From UBA4951 sp963652335 (GTDB taxonomy: Bacteria; Bacillota_I; Bacilli_A; RFN20; CAG-826), in the NCBI GenBank assembly GCA_963652335.1, contig CAVJSS010000001.1, forward strand, positions 124,001 through 188,000: 64,000 bases of DNA, in the 5' to 3' direction. Below are positions 26,973 through 34,882 of this stretch, piece by piece. A program made the translations under genes and the position numbers. Each line of letters begins with the position of its first letter. Position 1 is the first letter of the stretch. The notes under the pieces are model-generated. The model was not told the origin of the DNA and did no database searches. It saw only the letters and a program-made list of their open reading frames with translations.

Positions 26973-28391
26973 ATGGAAAACGAAAAAGAATTGTGCGGCG
27001 AAGTAATACAAGCCGTCGGACCAGTCATAGATGTCCGCTTCCAAGATAAACATTTGCCAGCCTTATTGACTGCGCTTAACGTGATTTTCCCAAACAGAGA
27101 AGAACCGCTGGTGGTCGAAGTGATGCAGCATATCGGCGACGATGTCGTAAGAACCGTCGCAATGGGAGCCACTGATGGAGTCGAACGCGGTTTTAAGGTT
27201 TTGGATACCTGTGGTCCTATCACTGTTCCAGTTGGTGAAGCCACATTAGGCAGGATGTTCAACGTTTTAGGCAATCCGATCGATGGATTGGACGAAAAAG
27301 AGGTCAAAGAATCGCCAAGGCTTCCAATCCATAGGGAAGCTCCAAGCTTCAGCGAACAGCAAGTTTCAACTGAGATTTTAGAAACTGGAATCAAAGTCAT
27401 CGATCTTTTGTGTCCATACGTAAAAGGCGGAAAGGTCGGTCTTTTCGGTGGCGCTGGCGTTGGCAAAACGGTTCTTATCCAAGAACTTATATTCAACATT
27501 GCCTCCGAGCATAATGGGATATCCGTTTTCGGCGGGGTCGGAGAACGTTCAAGAGAAGGGAATGACCTTTATTACGAAATGAAGGAGTCTGGCGTATTGA
27601 AAAACACCGCCCTCTGCTTCGGACAAATGAACGAACCTCCAGGAGCCCGTATGAGAGTTGGGCTAAGCGCTTTGACCATGGCGGAATATTTCCGTGACCA
27701 AAAACATAAAGACGTCCTTTTGTTTATCGACAATATCTTCCGCTTCACTCAAGCAGGATCGGAAGTATCCGCTCTTTTGGGACGTATGCCTTCGGCAGTA
27801 GGCTATCAGCCGACTTTAGCGACTGAAATGGGACAGCTTCAGGAAAGAATCACTTCTACCAAATCCGGTTCCATAACTTCCGTTCAAGCGGTTTATGTCC
27901 CTGCCGACGATTTGACCGATCCAGCGCCTGCGACGACCTTTGCCCACCTGGATGCCAAAACTTTGTTGGATAGAAACACCGCCGCATTAGGAATCTATCC
28001 AGCAGTTGACCCCCTTGATTCGACTTCCAATGCCCTTAATCCTTCCATAATCGGAGAAGAACATTACCAAGTGGCGAGAGGAGTTCAAAAACTTTTGCAG
28101 CGATACAAAGAGCTTCAAGATATCATCGCTATTCTGGGCTTAGACGAATTATCAGATGAAGACAAAGCGGTGGTGGCGAGAGCTCGTAGAGTTCGCAACT
28201 TCCTTTCTCAGCCGTTTCATGTCGCAGAGGCTTTCTCTGGCATTTCTGGTACCTATGTTTCTTTAAAAGAAACCGTCCGTTCTTTCAAAGAATTGTTGTC
28301 TGGAAAATATGACTCCTTGCCTGAAAATGCCTTCTTATATTGCGGAACGATCGAAGATGCGGTTAAAAAGGCAGAGGACATTTCCAAATGA
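26973..28391 (+). CDS. atpD: F-type ATP synthase subunit beta
   Basis: 472 residues. Walker A G-G-A-G-V-G-K-T (about 152), G-E-R-S-R-E-G-N-D-L-Y, L-L-F-I-D-N-I-F-R-F, and the P-A-V-D-P-L-D-S-T-S signature identify the catalytic subunit. AGGAGG is placed well before the ATG at 26973; an earlier in-frame ATG lies inside atpG. Confidence 0.97.
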   Translation: MENEKELCGEVIQAVGPVIDVRFQDKHLPALLTALNVIFPNREEPLVVEVMQHIGDDVVRTVAMGATDGVERGFKVLDTCGPITVPVGEATLGRMFNVLGNPIDGLDEKEVKESPRLPIHREAPSFSEQQVSTEILETGIKVIDLLCPYVKGGKVGLFGGAGVGKTVLIQELIFNIASEHNGISVFGGVGERSREGNDLYYEMKESGVLKNTALCFGQMNEPPGARMRVGLSALTMAEYFRDQKHKDVLLFIDNIFRFTQAGSEVSALLGRMPSAVGYQPTLATEMGQLQERITSTKSGSITSVQAVYVPADDLTDPAPATTFAHLDAKTLLDRNTAALGIYPAVDPLDSTSNALNPSIIGEEHYQVARGVQKLLQRYKELQDIIAILGLDELSDEDKAVVARARRVRNFLSQPFHVAEAFSGISGTYVSLKETVRSFKELLSGKYDSLPENAFLYCGTIEDAVKKAEDISK

Positions 28392-28702
28392 ACTGCCTTC
28401 ATTGTCGAATAATCACTCCTAAAGGCTGCGTTTTTGAAAAAGATGCGGCTTATATAAGCGTTCCATCGATCAAAGGCACTTTAGGAATATTGCCAAATCG
28501 TCTGCCTCTTATTGCCGCTCTTAACCCAAGTGGTGGAATTTTGAAGGTAACAGCATTGGAAAATGATGAGGGAGTCGAATATTTTTTCGTTATAAAAGGC
28601 GGAACTTTAACACATAAAAAGAACGGGACGATTATTTTGGCCGATTCATTGATCGCAGTCGAAAGCAGTGAAGAAGGTTTGGAACTAATAGCTAAGAAAT
28701 AG
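28388..28702 (+). CDS. atpC: F-type ATP synthase subunit epsilon, short form
   Basis: 104 residues: the N-terminal beta-sandwich is complete (R-I-I-T-P-K-G...G-x-L-G-I-L-P-N-R-x-P-L-I-A-A-L and the final strands), but the C-terminal two-helix domain of usual epsilon subunits (about 130-140 residues) is absent apart from a few residues. That domain inhibits ATP hydrolysis in many bacteria. Overlaps the atpD stop by four bases and the convergent lipoprotein gene by eleven. Confidence 0.9.
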   Translation: MNCLHCRIITPKGCVFEKDAAYISVPSIKGTLGILPNRLPLIAALNPSGGILKVTALENDEGVEYFFVIKGGTLTHKKNGTIILADSLIAVESSEEGLELIAKK

Positions 28703-29453
28703 CAAATTCGTATGTTTGTAGGTTAAATTTGCTTAAAGCTTCAGATTTTTCATTCGGGGTCAAACATCCGTAATCCAAAACGTATGTTTCTCTGTCATAT
28801 GAGGATTTGAATTCTTTCGAATAAAGGATTTGGGAAGATGCGTCGCTAGAATCATATAAGCAAAGGCGGACGGATTGGTTGGAATTCAACGCCAGTTCAA
28901 ACGTAGCCATGTCTGAAAATCTATAGAAAGAAGTTTGCTTTGTTTCATAATTCATGAAACTGGCGAATTTATCGCTTGAGGAAGCATCGTTATAAATATC
29001 CAGCATTTTGGCTGATGATTCATAAAGACGATACAAGCGCGGGGTGGCTCCGTCTATTCCGCCATTTTTTATGTCGGTTCCGTATTTGCTTTTGAATTCC
29101 AACAGATTCTCGTCATAGAAATCCTTCCCGTCGAGATCATCTTCGGAATAATAAAAAACGTGGACGTACTTTTTCGTTTTCTTCATCGCACCTATGAAAC
29201 TAGGTTCGAAGTTTCTGCACCAATAGCAAGATTCCCTTGCGAACAATACATATGTCGGAATCCCTGCCTCTGCTTCGCCAATCAACGATGCTGCGGTCCT
29301 TGATGTTTTTATATTTTCATATCCATTGATGGAAGATGAAGAAAAAGCAAACGAACCTGAGCATTCGATCAAGGCGGCGTCAGAGTCCGCTCTCTCACAA
29401 GATGTAAGGGCTACCATTGAAACGACAAGAAAAAGGGCCAAACGTTTTTTCAT
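28692..29453 (-). CDS. Lipoprotein with thioredoxin-like fold
   Basis: 253 residues from the ATG at 29451-29453. Signal peptide with lipobox A-L-T-S-C (Cys19). A thioredoxin-like domain begins at about residue 65: T-Y-V-L-F-A-R-E-S-C-Y-W-C-R-N-F, i.e. a C-Y-W-C redox pair. An A-T-P segment later (D-G-A-T-P-R) fits the cis-Pro loop. Suggests extracytoplasmic disulfide exchange or reduction; partner unknown. An ATG two codons earlier is possible, but the -10 element reaches six bases from the start chosen here. Tail-to-tail overlap with atpC. Confidence 0.75.
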   Translation of the reverse strand: MKKRLALFLVVSMVALTSCERADSDAALIECSGSFAFSSSSINGYENIKTSRTAASLIGEAEAGIPTYVLFARESCYWCRNFEPSFIGAMKKTKKYVHVFYYSEDDLDGKDFYDENLLEFKSKYGTDIKNGGIDGATPRLYRLYESSAKMLDIYNDASSSDKFASFMNYETKQTSFYRFSDMATFELALNSNQSVRLCLYDSSDASSQILYSKEFKSSYDRETYVLDYGCLTPNEKSEALSKFNLQTYEFAIS

Positions 29454-29459
29454 CACCAT

Positions 29460-29465
29460 AGTATA
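29460..29465 (-). promoter_or_regulatory. -10 element for a leaderless lipoprotein transcript
   Basis: Minus strand TATACT, then six bases (ATGGTG), then ATG. No Shine-Dalgarno site. Confidence 0.5.
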
Positions 29466-29514
29466 GACTACACAAATGGATTTTTTCCGCTAAACTTTAT
29501 GCGAGGAAAATTTC

Positions 29515-30045
29515 ATGAATATTTTTGACACAATACCTGAAAGCAAAATCACCCCAGATTCTTTCTATGCTTGCATCGAAATCCCAAAAGGAAGCAAATG
29601 CAAATACGAAGTCGATCATGAATCTGGACTATTGCTTTTGGACCGTATTTTACATACGGCAACCCACTATCCGCACAACTATGGTTTTATTCCAAACACC
29701 TTATCGGATGATGGCGACCCTCTTGACGTTTTGGTAATCTGCTCCGAACCAATGGTGCCGCTTTCCATCACGGTCGCTTACCCAATCGGCATTTTGGAAA
29801 TGATCGACGGCGGAAAGCTGGACGAAAAGATAATTGCGGTGTGCGCACATGATGCCAATTATAACGAAGTGAAAGATATTTCGGATTTGGCCGCTCACGT
29901 TTCTGAAGAAATCAAACATTTTTTCTCCGTATACAAGCAACTCGAACACGGTAAAGAAACGGTGGTTAAGGAAATTGAAGGAGCAGATGCCGCCAAAAAG
30001 GCTATAGCCAGAGCCATCGAGGCTTACAAAAATTCCAAAAACTAA
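29515..30045 (+). CDS. ppa: Inorganic pyrophosphatase, family I
   Basis: 176 residues. The signature D-D-G-D-P-L-D-V-L-V with metal-binding aspartates, plus E-I-P-K-G-S-x-x-K-Y-E and the H-Y-P-x-N-Y-G-F-I-P region, identify the soluble family I enzyme. Hydrolyses pyrophosphate from biosynthesis. CGAGGA ribosome site before ATG; a TAAACT -10 at 29491-29496 is possible. Its end overlaps the convergent rqcH-like gene by four bases. Confidence 0.94.
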   Translation: MNIFDTIPESKITPDSFYACIEIPKGSKCKYEVDHESGLLLLDRILHTATHYPHNYGFIPNTLSDDGDPLDVLVICSEPMVPLSITVAYPIGILEMIDGGKLDEKIIAVCAHDANYNEVKDISDLAAHVSEEIKHFFSVYKQLEHGKETVVKEIEGADAAKKAIARAIEAYKNSKN

Positions 30046-31430
30046 AGTTTGGTGGCGGAATCGACCAATTGTTTAGCCAAAGCGGAGACTGAGGAAATCC
30101 GTTTTATCCGATAATCCTTAAGAATGACCTGGCCAAGGCTGTTTCCTTGCCTAACGTCTCCCCTATTGGCGATTTGGACGACTCCATCTTCTCTAGAAGA
30201 GAGATAGACGATCATTTCGGAAGCCAAAGATATTTCTTCTTCCGAAGGGTTGTCTTTTTGTATTAGCAAATGCGAGCCATGCTCTCCTTCTATATGAAGC
30301 CAAACGTGATTTTTCGAACGTGACAAAAAGAAAGTGAGGTACCGATTTTGGATTCCGTTTTTCCCAAACATATAAGTTGTGCCGTCATGGACTACCTTAT
30401 ACGGCAGCTCTTTAGAAGAAAGAGCGTTGACATTCCTGGCTTTCTTTTTTTGTTTGTCGTCTTTGACCCATTGTGCCAATTTGGCGTCGTCTCCGTTTGA
30501 AAACAAATAGAGAGTAGATTCTAATTGATCGATTTCTTTTCTTGCCCTTTCCAAATTGGCTTTCGCATTGTTTATCGTAGCTTTGGCCTTTTTCTCGGAC
30601 TTGAAATATTTTTGGGCATTTTCGCTTAAAGACAAAGACGTGTCCAGTTCAACGACGGTGCCTTCGTATTCTATTTGGGCTATACCAGGTTTAATTTCGT
30701 TCCAGCATGTATATATTGCTTCAGCTTTTTTGGAATCGGAGAGATGGGACTCAGCCCTTTTGATATCGCTTAAAATGGCTTTTTCTTTCTTCTTGGCTGA
30801 AACAAGCCTTCTCTTCAGTGATTTTATGTGGTCTCCGAACTTCTCCTTTTTTCTAGAAGCGAAAAGGCTTTCCTCTAAGAATTCCGCATATTGCTCATAT
30901 TCATCAAAGGTGAGGGATGTATTTGTATCTTCTCCGCTTGGTTTTAAAGGAAATTCGTAGGTCAGATTAGCCATCAAGGGGCGTTTGGTGGTCAGGGACA
31001 TTTCCCGATAGACATCAATTATCTTGTTTGATGAATCGCAAAGTATCATGTTCGGGTGATGTGGTATCAACTCGATATATAAATGCCTTGATTCCTCTTT
31101 GAACACCTTGTTTATTATTTCCAAATCAAAACGGATTATCATGTCGGAATTGACCGCTTTTACGTTTTGGACAAAAGCATTGTTCAATTCCCGGCGCAGT
31201 TTCGAAAGGAACCGCGTTTCGGATTGAGAAGGCTGGTGTTTCAATCCGGAAATGTATATTCTTGGAAATTGCTGATCCAATACAATCCCCAATGTTTTGT
31301 TTTTTTCGCCAGAAATCTTAAAGAAAGCGGAAAATTCCGTAATGAAATCGGGATGCGATATGTAGTGCCCTTTTAATATTTCGTTTAGCCGCTCTGCGTA
31401 ATATTCCAAAAACTTCGGATTGATTTTCAT
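30042..31430 (-). CDS. rqcH: RqcH/NFACT family protein, divergent short form
   Basis: 462 residues against about 550-590 for usual RqcH. NFACT-N-like domain (about 1-170), a coiled-coil section (about 190-310) and the C-terminal NFACT-R domain (Y-M-F-G-K-N-G-I-Q-N-R-Y-L-T-F-F, H-V-W-L-H-I-E-G-E-H-G-S-H-L-L-I). RqcH tags stalled nascent chains with alanine on 50S subunits. The Asp-Arg pair needed for tailing appears as Asp-Met (N-S-D-M-I-I-R-F), and the G-R-x-S-N motif is degenerate (P-H-H-P-N). No Shine-Dalgarno site; the start is set by an adjacent extended -10. Confidence 0.8.
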   Translation of the reverse strand: MKINPKFLEYYAERLNEILKGHYISHPDFITEFSAFFKISGEKNKTLGIVLDQQFPRIYISGLKHQPSQSETRFLSKLRRELNNAFVQNVKAVNSDMIIRFDLEIINKVFKEESRHLYIELIPHHPNMILCDSSNKIIDVYREMSLTTKRPLMANLTYEFPLKPSGEDTNTSLTFDEYEQYAEFLEESLFASRKKEKFGDHIKSLKRRLVSAKKKEKAILSDIKRAESHLSDSKKAEAIYTCWNEIKPGIAQIEYEGTVVELDTSLSLSENAQKYFKSEKKAKATINNAKANLERARKEIDQLESTLYLFSNGDDAKLAQWVKDDKQKKKARNVNALSSKELPYKVVHDGTTYMFGKNGIQNRYLTFFLSRSKNHVWLHIEGEHGSHLLIQKDNPSEEEISLASEMIVYLSSREDGVVQIANRGDVRQGNSLGQVILKDYRIKRISSVSALAKQLVDSATKL

Positions 31431-31436
31431 GAAGGC

Positions 31437-31445
31437 ATTATAGCA
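31437..31445 (-). promoter_or_regulatory. Extended -10 promoter for a leaderless rqcH transcript
   Basis: Minus strand TGC-TATAAT, six bases (GCCTTC), then ATG at 31430. Perfect -10 with TGn extension. Confidence 0.6.
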
Positions 31446-31509
31446 TAAGAAGTTGCGGCAATTAGTGGTAATTTCGGCGCTTTGCTATGGCTTTTAAATT
31501 TTATAAGCA

Positions 31510-31515
31510 TATAAT
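31510..31515 (+). promoter_or_regulatory. -10 element for a leaderless gmk transcript
   Basis: TATAAT, six bases (TCAGTC), then the gmk ATG at 31522. There is no ribosome site upstream. Confidence 0.6.
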
Positions 31516-31521
31516 TCAGTC

Positions 31522-32094
31522 ATGGGAAACAAAGGTCTTTTGATTATAATTTCCGGTCCGTCGGGTGTAGGTAAGGGAACGATAAGAAAACAACTGATTC
31601 AAAATTCCGTGCTTCCTTTTTGGTATAGCGTATCCATGACTACCAGACCGATGCGTCCTGGCGAGGTCAACGGAGTGGATTATATATTCGTCGATGACAA
31701 GACATTTAACGAAAATATAAAAAACGGCAATTTCTTGGAACATGTCGAATTTGTAGGCCATCAGTATGGAACGCCTAGATCAAATGTCGTTGATAAACTG
31801 AATCAAGGAATAAACGTCATTTTGGAAATCGAGGTCATCGGCGCGGACAACGTTGTCAAAAACGCAGCGGATCTCCATCCGATCACTTTCTTCCTGGTTC
31901 CTCCAAATTTCGATGCGTTGGAAAAGAGAATTCGCGGAAGATGCACGGAAGATGAAAAAACGATTGAAAAGCGTCTAGATAAAGCTAGAACCGAATTGGC
32001 AAGAAAAGACGAATATGACCATATCATCGTCAACGATTCTGTCGAAAGAGCCGCCCACGAAATCGAATCGATCATAGCTTCTTGCCAAAAGTAG
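31522..32094 (+). CDS. gmk: Guanylate kinase
   Basis: 190 residues. P-loop G-P-S-G-V-G-K-G-T (about 10-18), S-V-S-M-T-T-R-P-M-R-P-G-E-x-x-G-x-D-Y (GMP site) and E-x-V-E-F-x-G-x-x-Y-G-T-P match GMP kinase. ATP + GMP gives ADP + GDP. Start fixed by homology and by the adjacent -10. rpoZ and coaBC, usually next in Bacillus, are missing; priA follows. Confidence 0.95.
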   Translation: MGNKGLLIIISGPSGVGKGTIRKQLIQNSVLPFWYSVSMTTRPMRPGEVNGVDYIFVDDKTFNENIKNGNFLEHVEFVGHQYGTPRSNVVDKLNQGINVILEIEVIGADNVVKNAADLHPITFFLVPPNFDALEKRIRGRCTEDEKTIEKRLDKARTELARKDEYDHIIVNDSVERAAHEIESIIASCQK

Positions 32095-32120
32095 TTTATC
32101 TAACTTTTGGCTTTTTGTTT
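32084..32120 (+). terminator. Terminator overlapping the end of gmk
   Basis: Stem GCCAAAAG (32084-32091) with CTTTTGGC (32104-32111), followed by a T-rich run to 32120. The 5' arm contains the last codons and the gmk stop region lies beside it. Confidence 0.7.
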
Positions 32121-32129
32121 TGTTAGACT
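32121..32129 (+). promoter_or_regulatory. Extended -10 promoter for a leaderless priA transcript
   Basis: TGT-TAGACT, six bases (AATCTT), then the priA ATG at 32136. Sits directly behind the gmk terminator, which supports a separate transcript. Confidence 0.5.
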
Positions 32130-32135
32130 AATCTT

Positions 32136-34340
32136 ATGAAGATTCTCGATGTTTTGGTCGAATATGCCGCCAAGTCTTTGGATAGGACATTCAGCTATCT
32201 TTATAATGGCGATATCAATGTCGAAAAAGGGTGCCGAGTTTTGATTTCCTTTGGTGGAGGAAAACGTAATATCGTCGGCTTCGTTGCCAATGTAACCGAA
32301 ACTTCCTTGACGGAAAACGAACTAGAAAAGTCAAACGGATATTCTATGAAGCACGTTATCGAAGTTCTCGACAGGGCCCCTTTGGTTTCTGACGAATTAC
32401 TTGAATTGGCGGAAAAGGTCTCTTCCTATTATCTTTCGTCGAAAATATCCGTTCTTCAGGCCATGTTCCCGAAATCATTGGCGCCTCGTCGTTCTTCTTT
32501 GAAAGGCCCTAAAATAGCCTATGACACGTGGGTTACGGTTTCAAATTACAGTGAAATCGGATTGACGCCAAGGCAAATCGAAATCATGCGATTATTGAAA
32601 AACAACGGAGATATGCTTAAAAGAGAAATCAAATCTCCTTCCGTTTTGGAAAAGCTATATGAAAAAGGTCTTATAATTTTCGAAAAACGAGAAAGGCTGC
32701 GCTCTCCTAAAAGAATATATTCAAACAGAGAAATATCGCATCCTTTGACAAACGACCAGAGGAAAGTTTTTTCCGAAATCCTCAAGTCAGAAAAACCAAC
32801 GATTTTATTGCAAGGAGTAACCGGTTCCGGCAAGACAGAAGTCTACCTTCATTTAGCTGAGCGCATGCTTAATGAAAACAAAGGAGTTATCATGCTGGTT
32901 CCTGAAATCAATCTCACTCCGACGATGGTCGATTATTGTTCGAGGAGATTTGGGGACAAGGTAGCCATTCTCCATAGTGGGTTAAGCGATGGCGAACGTT
33001 ACGATGAATATCGTCGTATTTCAAGAGGAGAAGCAACTTTGGTCGTGGGAACCAGAAGCGCGATATTCGCCCCTTTGAAAAATATCGGTTTAATCATTAT
33101 CGATGAAGAACATGTCGAATCATACAAAGAGGAAAGACCTCCTTACTACCATGCGAGAGAAGTAGCTATCATGCGTGGCAAAATGCATGGCGCGAAAGTC
33201 ATTTTAGGTTCAGCTACTCCATCGTTGGAAACGAAAGCCAAAGCCAGGAGAGGCATATATGGCTATTGCGAATTGCCACATAGAATAAATTCGCTTCCGC
33301 TCCCGAAAACCGAAATCATCGATTTATCCAAAAGAAACAATCTATATAAAGGATCCAATAAAGTTTCTAAAGCCTTATACAATCGTCTATATGATTGTCT
33401 AACCAACAACACCCAAGGAATTATTTTAATAAATCGTCGCGGTTATTGGACAACGATCATGTGTCCGAATTGCGGATATTATTTCACTTGTCCGAATTGT
33501 ATGTCTTCCCTCACCTATCACAAAAACGACGAAATGCTCAAGTGCCATCATTGCGGTTATGTGGAACTTTATCCTTCTTCTTGTCCGCAATGTGGGAACA
33601 AGAAACTGATGCGAACCGGCTTTGGAACCGAGAGAGTGGTTAAAGAATTAGAGGACCTCTTCCCAAATTGCAAGGTGGAAAGACTAGACACCGACATTAC
33701 CAAAAAAGAGTGCAATCTTCATAACACATTAGCTTCATTTCACGATCATAATGCCGATTTTCTTGTCGGAACTCAAATGATTGCCAAAGGACACGATTTT
33801 CCTGATGTTACTTTATCCGCGATCATAAACGCAGATATAGGGCTCAATAATCCTTCCTTCAGAGCGACTGAGAGAACTTTCGATTTGATAGCCCAAGCAG
33901 TTGGCAGAAGCGGCCGTTCCAAAAACGAGGGCACGGCTTTGATTCAAACTTATAACCCACAACACTACGCTATCGTTTTAGGCGCCAAGCAAGATTACAA
34001 AAGCTTCTATGAAAGGGAAATGAGAGAAAGAAAAACCGGCAATTATCCTCCGTTCGTTAATTTAATGTTGCTTAGCTTTAAAGGCGGCAGTGAGGAAAAG
34101 GTCATTTTGGCTGCTAAGGACTTTAAGCGAATCATTGACATGGAAGGTTTCAAAGACGCTTCCATTATCGGACCCATGGTGCCATTTTATTCGGTGCAAG
34201 ACGGCAAATATGTCCGTAGCCTTCTTATAAAATACAAGTCGAGAGATGGTTTAGATGCATTCGTCGATTCGTTGATAAAACGTTTCTCAGGCAAAGCCGG
34301 AATCGATATTTCAATAAATATCGACCCATTGGATTACTAA
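32136..34340 (+). CDS. priA: Primosomal helicase PriA
   Basis: 734 residues. Walker A G-V-T-G-S-G-K-T-E (about 228), D-E-E-H box, G-S-A-T-P-S, then two zinc clusters of C-x2-C pairs (C-P-N-C, C-P-N-C, C-H-H-C, C-P-Q-C; about 445-490) and Q-A-V-G-R-S-G-R. Superfamily 2 helicase that restarts replication forks. All motifs intact. No Shine-Dalgarno site. Confidence 0.96.
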   Translation: MKILDVLVEYAAKSLDRTFSYLYNGDINVEKGCRVLISFGGGKRNIVGFVANVTETSLTENELEKSNGYSMKHVIEVLDRAPLVSDELLELAEKVSSYYLSSKISVLQAMFPKSLAPRRSSLKGPKIAYDTWVTVSNYSEIGLTPRQIEIMRLLKNNGDMLKREIKSPSVLEKLYEKGLIIFEKRERLRSPKRIYSNREISHPLTNDQRKVFSEILKSEKPTILLQGVTGSGKTEVYLHLAERMLNENKGVIMLVPEINLTPTMVDYCSRRFGDKVAILHSGLSDGERYDEYRRISRGEATLVVGTRSAIFAPLKNIGLIIIDEEHVESYKEERPPYYHAREVAIMRGKMHGAKVILGSATPSLETKAKARRGIYGYCELPHRINSLPLPKTEIIDLSKRNNLYKGSNKVSKALYNRLYDCLTNNTQGIILINRRGYWTTIMCPNCGYYFTCPNCMSSLTYHKNDEMLKCHHCGYVELYPSSCPQCGNKKLMRTGFGTERVVKELEDLFPNCKVERLDTDITKKECNLHNTLASFHDHNADFLVGTQMIAKGHDFPDVTLSAIINADIGLNNPSFRATERTFDLIAQAVGRSGRSKNEGTALIQTYNPQHYAIVLGAKQDYKSFYEREMRERKTGNYPPFVNLMLLSFKGGSEEKVILAAKDFKRIIDMEGFKDASIIGPMVPFYSVQDGKYVRSLLIKYKSRDGLDAFVDSLIKRFSGKAGIDISINIDPLDY

Positions 34341-34351
34341 AGAAGCGATGA

Positions 34352-34357
34352 TATAAT
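34352..34357 (+). promoter_or_regulatory. -10 element (TATAAT) of the 34.4-40.3 kb operon
   Basis: Perfect TATAAT just after priA, 20 bases before the ATG at 34378, with GGAG at 34365-34368 as ribosome site. Confidence 0.45.
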
Positions 34358-34377
34358 CATGAACGGAGTGTTTGTAT

Positions 34378-34869
34378 ATGATTCTTATTTCAATTTTTGG
34401 GTTGGATCAATTCGTCGTCGGAAAATATAGCAGCGAGCATACCGAAAATCTCGCTCTGGCTTTCGAATGCAGCGAAGACGAAATCAATTTTTATGCCCCA
34501 TATTCGATGATTTTCCATAAAGGCGTTGAACAGACTTCATGGAATTCTTTGGTTGTTGTCTCTCTGGAAGAAAAATATCGCCCTTTCGAGGAAAAAGCCG
34601 TCGATTATATCTTCAAGACCTTAAAAGATTTCTGCATCCATATAGAAATCCGTTTCGATTATCATGCAAACGGTTCGGCTTATAAGCTGATAAACGATGA
34701 TTATCCTCTCTATTTGACGGAGAATAACATCGTTGAGGCGGAAGAAGAAACGTTCGAGGAAGATAATCTTCCTAATGATGACGAACTATATACCGGAAAT
34801 GTCTTCGAAGGAATGGAAGACAAATTGGAAAAAGCCCTTAACCCAGAAATATTCAAGGACAAGAAATAG
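34378..34869 (+). CDS. Hypothetical acidic protein at the def/fmt position
   Basis: 163 residues, no signal peptide or helix span. The N-terminal 110 residues look like a mixed alpha/beta domain; the last 50 are very acidic (E-A-E-E-E-T-F-E-E-D-N) and end with D-K-L-E-K-A-L. ATG at 34378 is nine bases after GGAG; TTG six bases earlier is too close to it. It sits between priA and the rsmB-like gene, where Bacillus has def and fmt, and is 13 bases from that gene. Family not recognised; its steady pairing with the rsmB-like gene is worth testing. Confidence 0.7.
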   Translation: MILISIFGLDQFVVGKYSSEHTENLALAFECSEDEINFYAPYSMIFHKGVEQTSWNSLVVVSLEEKYRPFEEKAVDYIFKTLKDFCIHIEIRFDYHANGSAYKLINDDYPLYLTENNIVEAEEETFEEDNLPNDDELYTGNVFEGMEDKLEKALNPEIFKDKK

Positions 34870-34882
34870 GAGGAACCAAAAT

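Noticed and set aside
28702..28740. Hairpin AGCAAATT/AATTTGCT between atpC and the lipoprotein gene
   Set aside because: Low stability and no T run on the plus strand, so a terminator call is not supported.
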